Of a stretch of DNA of 41,322 nucleotides, positions 33,845-41,322 are shown piece by piece. The translations under genes and the position numbers were made by a program. The notes below the pieces were generated by a model that did no database searches, was not told where the DNA came from, and saw only the letters and a program-made list of their open reading frames with translations. The number at the start of each line of letters is the position of its first letter. Position 1 is the first letter of the stretch. Source of the stretch: Flavobacteriales bacterium UBA4466 (GTDB lineage Bacteria; Bacteroidota; Bacteroidia; Flavobacteriales_D; Sanyastnellaceae); assembly GCA_905182895.1 (NCBI GenBank), contig CAJJDD010000005.1, positions 1 through 41,322 of the forward strand. The letters run 5' to 3'.

Positions 33845-34166
33845 ATGAATTTCATGATATAGATTTTATCTATGGGTTTGGTCTAGTTTGTGGCAGCTGA
33901 AATTCTCCCTGGTTTGGAGGTTGAAGGTTTTGAATGGGCCTTAATGGTGGCGATTACGTTATCTATCCTGAACTCTTTTGTTAAGCCAGTTTTAATCTTC
34001 TTGACAATACCTGCTACCTAGGGGTGTTGGGGTTATTCATTTTTGTGATTAAGGCGTGCGTCGTGTTAATGGCAGATTGGGTTATAGATGAAGGGTTTCA
34101 AGTCGAAAGCTTAGGGTCTTTAGAGTCACTGGCGTTATAGAAAGAATAATTCAAGCAGGTAAATAA
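33845..34166 (+). pseudogene. Broken phage-holin-family (YvlD-like) membrane protein
   Basis: No single frame covers it, but joined pieces read AAEILPGLEVEGFEWALMVA, ITLSILNSFVKPVLIFLTIP and GVLGLFIFVIKACVVLMADW, then a VIERIIQAGK end with TAA at 34164-34166. This is the pattern of the small four-helix PF04020-type membrane proteins common in Bacteroidota chromosomes, not evidence for a prophage. There are stops near 33861 and 34019, shifts near 33865-33895 and 34130, and the last helix seems shortened. It could be a real pseudogene or an intact gene hit by several base errors. The ATG at 33845 follows the previous stop by two bases, so co-transcription is likely. Confidence 0.65.
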
Positions 34167-34193
34167 AATAGTCAGATTAGAACAGTATTTATG

Positions 34194-34222
34194 ACCATTT
34201 CTGGAAGGAGGTGGTTTTTTTT
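34194..34222 (+). terminator. Rho-independent terminator after the T9SS gene unit
   Basis: ACCATTTCT (34194-34202), loop GGAA, GGAGGTGGT (34207-34215): nine pairs including three G-T, followed by seven T. The GNRA-type loop and T-run make it a convincing terminator. Confidence 0.8.
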
Positions 34223-34291
34223 ATTTTAATTTGTTCATGGGATGTGAACAACTAATTAGTTGCATTTATAGAATAAATAATAGGGTAGAAA

Positions 34292-34299
34292 TATCTTTG
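34292..34299 (+). promoter_or_regulatory. TAnnTTTG -7 box before the DUF4494 gene
   Basis: TATCTTTG at 34292-34299 predicts a start near 34306, about 18 bases before the ATG. The nearest TTG upstream (34260-34262) is too far for a normal -33. The palindromic stretch shared with 31350-31373 lies at 34250-34273. Confidence 0.5.
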
Positions 34300-34323
34300 T
34301 ACACCCTAAAAATAATGTAAGAC

Positions 34324-34818
34324 ATGACAAATAAATTTTGGTTCAATTGTAGAGTGAAATGGAAAAAGCCGGATGTAGATGGAGTAGAGAGTAATACTAC
34401 TGAGCAGTATTTATTAGAAGCTTACACATATACGGAAGCAGAAACGGGAATAAACCAGGTTATGAATGAGCTTGGTGGAGGTGCTTTCCAGTTGCTAGCG
34501 ATTACTAAAACTAATATCATAGAGGTTCATGAAAGTGACGAAGTCTTGATGTGGTTTAAAGTAAAGCTCTCTATGGTTGCTTTTGATGATGAGAGTGGAA
34601 AGGAAAAACAATCTTCATTTAACATGCTCTTAGATGCAGAGAACGTCAGAGACGCCTACGATAGAGCTAAAGGCATAATGAAAGATAGCGGGACTGGTTA
34701 TGTGATTCCTAGTGTTACCTACACAAAATTTGCTGACGTTTTTAGAGCTTCAGATTTTGGTATAGCGCCAGAAGGATTCGTGCCGGTAGATAAGACAGAG
34801 ACAAAAGAAGAGGCTTAG
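34324..34818 (+). CDS. DUF4494 family protein
   Basis: 164 aa, intact. The N-terminus NKFWFNCRVKWKKPDVDGVE, the TEQYLLEAYTYTEAETGINQ region and a repeat-like second half (WFKVKLSMVAFDDESGKEKQ, MLLDAENVRDAYDRAKGIMK) fit DUF4494, a family I know from Bacteroidota genomes only. Two related beta-alpha halves seem present, each with a V/W-F-x-V-K start and an acidic helix. No signal peptide or membrane span. Function is not known. It has its own promoter-like box and precedes an OsmC-family gene by 90 bases. Confidence 0.85.
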   Translation: MTNKFWFNCRVKWKKPDVDGVESNTTEQYLLEAYTYTEAETGINQVMNELGGGAFQLLAITKTNIIEVHESDEVLMWFKVKLSMVAFDDESGKEKQSSFNMLLDAENVRDAYDRAKGIMKDSGTGYVIPSVTYTKFADVFRASDFGIAPEGFVPVDKTETKEEA

Positions 34819-34908
34819 ATTAATAATTAAGAATCTAATAATGGCATAATCGGATTTTTTATACTATTTGGTTTATCCTTAGATTCGTTTTATTACTAAC
34901 CAGTACTT

Positions 34909-35406
34909 ATGAAAAAATACTCAGTCGTTCTGTCAAAAAATGATGATGGCAGTACCTTTAAGGCATCCAATTCAGATGGATATGAAGTTTCTTTAAATGG
35001 ACTTTCACGAGATGATTCAGGAAAAGGAATCTCTCCTATGGAAATGATGTTAACAGCTGCTGGCGGTTGTGCAGCTATAGATATCGTCTGTCTATTAAAA
35101 CAGGGAGGGATAACCTTAGATGAATTTACTGTTCAGGTAAATGGAGCCCGAAATATGAGAGAGCTTCCAGCTTATTTCAGAGAAGTAGAGTTTCTGTTTA
35201 GCGCTAAAGCTAAGGTCGGAGTAGCTAAGGTTGAGGAAACGATAGAGTTAAGTTTACAAAAGTACTGCACCGTAGGAAGGACATTAGAAGCATTCGCTAA
35301 TATGAGATGGAGCCTTGAGTTAAATGGAGCTCATGGGGATACACACACGTTAGTAATAGACAAGAGCCAAGATAAAAACAGTGTCTTAGTTACCGCTAAA
35401 GATTAG
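34909..35406 (+). CDS. OsmC/Ohr-family protein
   Basis: 165 aa. OsmC fold: GISPMEMMLTAAGGCAAIDI with the first active-site Cys, and SLQKYCTVGRTLEAFANMRW with the second. Members reduce organic peroxides or act in other stress roles; the subtype here (YhfA-like) is less well studied. The C-terminal 25 residues (DTHTLVIDKSQDKNSVLVTA) extend past the usual ~140 aa; this could be genuine or the result of a base error near the true stop. The 3' end overlaps the convergent OmpA-family gene by about 21 bases if that gene ends where I place it. Confidence 0.85.
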   Translation: MKKYSVVLSKNDDGSTFKASNSDGYEVSLNGLSRDDSGKGISPMEMMLTAAGGCAAIDIVCLLKQGGITLDEFTVQVNGARNMRELPAYFREVEFLFSAKAKVGVAKVEETIELSLQKYCTVGRTLEAFANMRWSLELNGAHGDTHTLVIDKSQDKNSVLVTAKD

Positions 35407-36152
35407 TTGAATTCTTCTGTTGTCTTTTCCTTTTATAGGTTGAGAAGACCCCATGGACGAAGACCGTAATTGATTCGTTAGTCAATCCTTTAGATATTAC
35501 AGGAAAGCTTTCACTTCATCTGCTAGCTTTACTCCTAGTTCATAGTCTTCTTTCGGGTTAGAGGTAGGCTCAGTGTGACAAATAATGTTAGCCCCTATGT
35601 TTCCGTTTTTCATTTGTTCGGCGATCTCGTTAAGCCTGAGTGAGACATTCTCGGTAATAGCACTTAAATTAGGGTCTGAGCCATAGTTAATAACGAACAT
35701 TTCTGTTGTTTCGGTATAACCTAAGTCTTCTGTATTTCCATGTTTTAAAGAGATGCTGTAGGCATCTTCCCAAGCATCAGTAAAATCCATAGATACTTTT
35801 TCAGAGTCTATAAGTATTCTCGAGGGGTCTATTTCTTTTGACATTAGTTTTTTAATTCTGAAGCTCTAGAAATTCCTAAATCTCTAGATCGGGTAGTATT
35901 CTTTTCGTTTTGGAAATACTGCCCTTTAATAACCATATACATCTCTTTATTTTCCAACCTTTTTTTCCATGAGTTTTTGAGTCTACTGAAATTACGGCCG
36001 TTAAACGCTTCTGAAGAATTCTTTTTGAACCCTATAGGAAAAGGAATTTGAATAACTTTCTCTTTACTTAAGTCTTGTCTTTCATCATTCTGAGAACAGC
36101 CGATTGATAAAAATAAGAGAGCAGAAATAAAAATAGGGACTAGTCTGAGCAT
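35386..36152 (-). CDS. OmpA-family lipoprotein (three frame breaks)
   Basis: Pieces in different frames join into one protein of about 255 aa. The start MLRLVPIFISALLFLSIGC is a lipoprotein signal with Cys19. Next comes KEMYMVIKGQYFQNEKNTTR with LGISRASELKN, a first OmpA-like repeat as in flavobacterial two-repeat OmpA proteins. A missing T near 35847 hides ELKNLMSKEIDPSRILIDSE. The true OmpA domain follows (FVINYGSDPNLSAITENVSL, LNEIAEQMKNGNIGANIICH, TEPTSNPKEDYELGVKLADE), then breaks near 35500 and 35450, and the end SSSMGSSQPIKGKDNRRIQL, where NRR is the peptidoglycan-binding Arg pair. Read straight on, it stops at 35386. It is probably anchored in the outer membrane facing the cell wall. 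Confidence 0.75.
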
Positions 36153-36438
36153 TGGGTTTCGATTTAGTTCACAAAATTAATATTTAATCGAGTCGATTCA
36201 TCATTTCTTAAGAAGTGTCTAGGCAGAAATAGGCGAGTTTTGTAAAAAAAAACATTCTTAATAAGAAGTAAGAGTTCCTTTTGATAAATTGGTGTCTTTA
36301 TTTTCAGTTGATTTGAAACATACAGGGTCATCGCAAAAGGAATAGGTGTTCAATTTTAGTGTGTTTCGATTCAGAGAATAGGGATAGAAAGTATAGTTTT
36401 ATAAATTGGTTTATTGGACCGCTAAACGAATAAAAAAA

Positions 36439-37203
36439 ATGAAGATTATATCTTGGAATGTAAATGGAGTAAGGGCAATAGTGAAAAAAGATTTTTTTGA
36501 AAATCTAGAAAAGCTAAATGCAGATATTGTCTGTCTTCAAGAGACCAAAGCCCAGGAAGACCAAGTAATGGAGGCTCTTTTCGGGTGCGGGTATGATATA
36601 GCAGCGTATAGTGCTGAAAAGAAGGGGTACTCCAGTACAGCTATTTTAACCAAAGGGATGAATCCAATTTCTATTGTGAGGGGCTTAGGGAAACCAGAAC
36701 ATGATAATGAAGGGAGGGTAATTACAGCGGAATTTAATGATTTTTATGTCGTTACTGCCTATGTTCCCAATTCTAAGGCTGGGTTATTAAGGCTGCCTTA
36801 TAGAAAAGAATGGGATGCAGATTTATTAGCGCATTGCAACGCATTACAAGAAAAAAAGCCAGTGATACTGAATGGCGACATGAATGTGTGCCATCAGGAG
36901 ATAGATATAGCCAGGCCTAAGCCAAATTATAATAAGTCTCCAGGTTATACTCAGGTGGAGATAGACGGAATGACCAATTTTATTAAGGCAGGATTGAAAG
37001 ATTCATTTAGAGAGTTATATCCTGATGAAGTCAAGTATTCTTGGTGGAGTTTCAGGGGTGGAGCTCGTGAAAAGAACATCGGCTGGAGATTAGATTATAT
37101 GTTGGTTTCTGAATCTTTAATGCCTAAAGTGAAAGATTCATTCATACTAAATGATTTTCTAGGGTCAGACCATTGTCCGGTGGGAATAGAGCTGGTTAAA
37201 TGA
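36439..37203 (+). CDS. xth: Exodeoxyribonuclease III
   Basis: 254 aa, intact. AP endonuclease/3' exonuclease of base excision repair. All motifs of the family are present: MKIISWNVNGVRA, VCLQETKAQ with the Mg-binding Glu, VVTAYVPNS, ILNGDMNVCHQEID, WWSFRGGAREKNIGWRLDYM and the final SDHCPVGIEL with the catalytic His. I chose ATG 36439, since the family starts MKI.SWNVNG; the open frame upstream (from 36406) has no family content. The 286 bases before it hold no gene; I see only short palindromes such as TTCTTAAGAA near 36206. Confidence 0.97.
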   Translation: MKIISWNVNGVRAIVKKDFFENLEKLNADIVCLQETKAQEDQVMEALFGCGYDIAAYSAEKKGYSSTAILTKGMNPISIVRGLGKPEHDNEGRVITAEFNDFYVVTAYVPNSKAGLLRLPYRKEWDADLLAHCNALQEKKPVILNGDMNVCHQEIDIARPKPNYNKSPGYTQVEIDGMTNFIKAGLKDSFRELYPDEVKYSWWSFRGGAREKNIGWRLDYMLVSESLMPKVKDSFILNDFLGSDHCPVGIELVK

Positions 37204-37300
37204 CTATAAGTGATTGTTAGTCATAACGTTGTTTAGTTATAAACATTGATAAAACTCTAAAAGAATACGTTTATCTTAGTAATGTAATTTACCTCTATAT

Positions 37301-40300
37301 ATGTACATCATTTTCGATACGGAGACTACTGGTCTTCCAAAAAACTGGAAGGCTCCAGTTACAGATTCAGAGAACTGGCCTAGGCTGGTTCAGCTAGCTT
37401 GGCAGCTACATTCTTATGATGGGAAATTACTAAGTACGGGTAATTATACTGTAAAACCAGATGGTTTCGATATTCCGTATAATGCAGCCAAAGTCCATGG
37501 GATTACTACGGAAAAAGCACAAGCCGAAGGGATAGCCTTGGCTGACGTACTTACTAAGTTCCATGTGGATTTCGATAAAGCTAACTATGCAGTAGGGCAT
37601 AATGTAGAGTTCGATATAAATATAGTGGGAGGGGAGTATCATAGAGATCATAGAGATTTCGAACTTGTCACCTCAAAAAATCAGTTAGACACTAAGGAAT
37701 TCGGAACTGAGTTTTGTCAAATTCCAGGAGGAAGAGGTGGGAAGTTTAAGTGGCCTACGCTTACTGAGTTGCATCAGAAATTATTTGGAGAATCGTTTGG
37801 TGACGCTCATGATGCGGCATACGATGTTCATGCTACGGCCAAGTGTTTCTTTGGATTAATAAGTCACAATGTAATCTCAAAAGAAAAAGGATACAGCACT
37901 GTAGTTTATGATGCGCCTAAACTGGACCAGTCTAATTTTGACAAGGCTAAAACTAAAGAAACTTCTGTAAAGCTTGAAGAATCGATAATAAAAACTCCAA
38001 AATCGGTTGTATCTGCTGAGTTAGCTGATGTGCCTTTCGTACATCTTCACTGTCATTCTCAGTTTTCTATTTTGCAGTCTACATCTACTGTTTATGACTT
38101 AGTAGGAGCGGCTAAGAAATTGGAAATGCCTGCCATAGCTATTACAGATCATGGAAACATGATGAATACATTCTCTTTCGTAAGAGAAGCGGAGAGTCAA
38201 GGGGTAAAAGCCATAGTAGGGTCTGAGTTTAATATCTGTGAAGACCATAAAAATAAGTCTGTTAAGGACAATGGATTTCAGGTGGTGGTGATAGCGAAGA
38301 ATAAAAATGGGTATCAGAACCTTTGTAAACTTAGTTCTAAGTCATTCACCGATGGGAGTTATTATGTTCCTAGAATAGATAAAACCATTATTGGTCTTCA
38401 GAATAAATTAATTTATATGATGAATGTACTTCAATCGGCAGATGTCAACCCAACATCACAAGCTCGCGGAAGAGGCTTTTGTTTGGTGGAAGAAAGAGTT
38501 TGGGGAGGATTTTTATGCCGAAATAATCAGGCACGGGGTAGAGGAGGAGAATGTCGTGAATGAGGTTATTTTGAAATTTTGTAAAAGACATGATGTAAAG
38601 CCTGTAGCTACAAATAATACATACTATACTTTTCAATCAGAAGCAGAGGCACATGATATTCTTTTATGTGTAAGAGATGCAGAAAATGTAAGTACACCTA
38701 AGAAATACCTAGGTAAGAGAGGTCGAGAGTTTAGATGGGGTTTCCCGAATGATCAGTTCTACGTAAAGTCTAGTGATGAGATGAAGCAGTTATTCGCTGA
38801 TTTACCCCAAGCGATTAAGTCTACCCAAGAAATAGAGCAGAAGATAGAGTCTTTCGTGTTAGAGCGTTCTGTACTGCTCCCTGAGTATGATATTCCAGAA
38901 GAGTTTATTCATGCCGAGGATAAAAAAGACGGAGGAAAGAGGGGTGAAAATGCCTTTTTAAGACAACTTACTTATGAAGGAGCTAAGAAAAGATATGGTG
39001 AAATAACTGATGAAATTAGGGAAAGGTTAGATTTCGAATTGGAGACGATAGTGAAAACGGGATATCCAGGATATTTCTTGATCGTTCAGGATTTCTGCAG
39101 CGCAGCCAGAGAAATGGGAGTTTCAGTAGGGCCTGGAAGAGGTTCTGCCGCTGGTTCTGCCGTGGCGTATTGTACAGGAATTACTAATGTAGATCCTATA
39201 GCTTATGACCTGCTATTTGAGAGGTTTCTAAATCCAGAAAGGGTATCAATGCCTGATATCGACATCGATTTTGATGATGAAGGAAGAGGAAGGGTAATAG
39301 ATTATGTAATAGATAAGTATGGAGCTAGTCAGGTAGCTCAGATTATTACCTATGGTACTATGGCTGCTAAGTCTTCTATTAGAGATACATCTAGAGTCTT
39401 AGAATTACCGCTTCAAGATGCGGATAGAATAGCCAAGCTTATTCCAGATATTAAGCTGAAAAAGCTTTTCGGCCTAGATGATAAGGAGCTAAAAAAGAAA
39501 TTAAGAACAGAAGATTACGACAGAGCTAAGCAGTTAATTCAGCTTTCTCAAACCAATGGAGCAGAAGCCAATGTTATTAATAAGGCACGCCAATTAGAGG
39601 GCTCCCTTAGGAATACAGGGATTCATGCCTGTGGAGTTATTATTACACCAGATGATATCACCAATTTTGTTCCCGTGCGACTGGCAAAGGATTCCGATAT
39701 GTACGTTACCCAATTTGATAACTCAGTGGTAGAAGATGCGGGTCTACTTAAAATGGATTTTTAGGGTTGAAAACTTAACCCTTATAAAAGACCCAGTTAA
39801 ACTTTAAAAAGCATCGATTTCACTGATCCAGATGCATTTCCTTTGGATGATGATAAAGACTTATGAGTTTTTCAAAAGGGAGAAACGGTAGGTTTTTCAG
39901 TATGAATCCCTGGAATGCAGAAACACATTGACGGGCATTAAAACCTACTGTTTTTGAGATTTATTGCAATGAATGCCCTTTATAGACCAGGGCCCATGGA
40001 GTATATTCCATCTTTTATTAATAGAAAACACGGAAGGAAGAAATAGAATATGATTTAGATGCCTGTGAAGAGTACTTAAAAGAAACATACGGGATTACAG
40101 TCTATCAAGAGCAGGTGATGCTTTTATCACAAAAGCTAGCTGGTTTTACAAAAGGTGAGGCAGATACTTTGAGAAAGGCAATGGGTAAAAAGAAGTTAGA
40201 TCTATTTAGCCAAAATGAAGCCTCAGTTCTTAGATCAAGGTGCTGAGAAAGGTCATGACAAGGTAGTCCTAGAGAAAATCTGGAAGGATTGGGAGGCATT

Positions 40301-41322
40301 CGCATCTTATGCATTTAATAAATCTCACTCTACTTGTTACGCATGGATTGCCTATCAAACGGCTTATCTGAAAGCACACTATCCAGCTGAATATATGGCC
40401 GCGGTACTTTCTAATAACATGAATGACATAAAGTCGGTTTCTTTCTTTATGGAGGAGTGTAAGCGAATGAAATTAGAAGTTCTAGGTCCAGATGTAAACG
40501 AATCGGCATACAAATTCAGAGTAAATGATGAAGGAGCCATTCGATTTGGTATGGGAGCTATTAAAGGAGTTGGAAAAGGAGCCGTAGAAACATATAGTCA
40601 ATGAGCGAATAGAAAACGGGAAGATATACGACCATTTTTAATTTCATAGAAAGAATGGAGTCCAAAGCAGTAAACAAGAAAAGCTTAGAAGGATTAGTAT
40701 ATGGAGGAGGTTTTGATGGTTTTGGATTAAAGAGAGCACAATATTTAGCTATAGACTCCAGGAATACACCCTTTTTAGATACGCTGGTTAAATATGGACA
40801 TCATTTAAGAGAACAAGCCAACTCCAGTCAGGTTTCTATGTTTGGTGGCGATTCTGGAGGAGAAGATGTTCCAGAGCCTATGATTCCTCAATGCGAAGAA
40901 TGGTCGCCATTACAAAAATTAAAACAAGAAAAAGAAGTCGTAGGAATATATATATCTGGTCATCCATTGGATGATTTTAAAACAGAAATTAATCGATTTT
41001 ACTGACCCTCAAGGGTATTTAAAAATATTAGATCCTCATTCGTTTAATAATAGAGAGATAAAAATAGCAGGAATGCTTTCTGATGTTCAGCATAGAACAA
41101 CAAAAACGGGGAAGCCAATGGGTGTTTTCAATATAGAAGGTTATTCTGAATCAGTTAGAGTGATGCTCTTTGGTGATGATTATCTAAATGTAAAGCCTGT
41201 AATGGAGGAAGGTTGGTTCGTTTTCTTAAGAGGAGCGATGGAGCCAAGAAGATTCGGAAATGACCCGAAAGAGCTGGAGTTGAAGGTTAAATCAATGGAA
41301 CTATTAACAGAGTTAAGAGATA
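37301..41322 (+). CDS. dnaE: DNA polymerase III alpha with N-terminal exonuclease, 3' partial
   Basis: Replicative polymerase that runs past the window end; at least 1340 aa. Residues 1-190 form a DEDD exonuclease domain ([53 protein letters not shown]), the arrangement usual in Bacteroidota DnaE. Then the PHP domain ([31 protein letters not shown]) and the polymerase core with [18 protein letters not shown] and the Asp triad in [20 protein letters not shown]. Then [40 protein letters not shown] and [20 protein letters not shown], and an OB-fold ([20 protein letters not shown]). Breaks: near 38410-38470 (an extra C at the last hides [20 protein letters not shown], and bases may be lost before it), many at 39764-40215, one near 40600 and one near 41000. 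Confidence 0.95.

Noticed and set aside
33845-34166. Prophage remnant signalled by the holin-family protein
   Set aside because: PF04020-type proteins are ordinary chromosomal membrane proteins in Bacteroidota, and no other phage gene is present.
36153-36438. Short palindromes such as TTCTTAAGAA and TTCTTAATAAGAA upstream of xth
   Set aside because: A/T-rich gaps give such short palindromes by chance, and they are not placed near a recognisable promoter.
37240-37300. A promoter for dnaE (TATCTTAG)
   Set aside because: It departs from TAnnTTTG at the core G-T positions and has no suitable -33 element, so I do not list it.

Overview
The window is AT-rich DNA (roughly 38-40% GC by eye) from a member of the Bacteroidota, most likely a flavobacterium-like marine lineage. 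This rests on several things. A secreted protein carries the type IX secretion (T9SS, type B) C-terminal signal. DnaE carries an N-terminal proofreading-type exonuclease domain. A DUF4494 protein and a conserved protein I know only from Bacteroidota are present. Promoters of the TAnnTTTG type occur, and the order acyl-CoA dehydrogenase - rpsU - xerC - hpf - tRNA cluster - tuf - tRNA-Trp - secE - nusG - rplKAJL - rpoBC is typical of the phylum. The species cannot be named from the sequence alone.

Layout, + strand, 1-17.2 kb: the end of a helix-hairpin-helix protein, apt, an acyl-CoA dehydrogenase, rpsU, a XerC-type recombinase and hpf. Then come tRNA-Thr(TGT), tRNA-Tyr, tRNA-Gly, tRNA-Thr(GGT), tuf and tRNA-Trp, followed by the transcription/translation block secE-nusG-rplK-rplA-rplJ-rplL-rpoB-rpoC, closed by a strong terminator. 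Hairpins lie in most gaps of this block.

17.2-31.3 kb is mainly on the - strand. It holds a conserved Bacteroidota protein of unknown function, a lipoprotein with an OmpA-like segment and a repeat-like C-terminus, accA, rdgB and a tightly overlapping menaquinone operon (thioesterase, small unknown protein, menF, menD, menA, menC, menE). menB and menH are not in it. A 609-bp gap upstream of the men operon carries two near-identical copies of a ~118-nt structured element on the + strand, each ending in a T-run; I regard it as the best candidate here for an undescribed small RNA. Then follow a TsaC/YciO-family protein and a transaldolase-like aldolase.

31.5-41.3 kb: a 754-aa T9SS cargo protein with a lectin-like N-terminus and tandem Cys/Trp modules, a broken small membrane protein, DUF4494 and OsmC-family proteins, an OmpA-family lipoprotein on the - strand, xth (exonuclease III) and dnaE, which runs off the window.

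A dominant technical feature is the number of single-base indels. Essential genes (tuf, rplJ, secE, rpoB, rpoC, accA, dnaE) are interrupted but become family-typical proteins when one base is added or removed. I read these as assembly errors rather than pseudogenes, and list such genes as one CDS with the break points. The breaks are dense at 17.8-19.2 kb and 39.7-40.6 kb and absent from about 29-33.8 kb.
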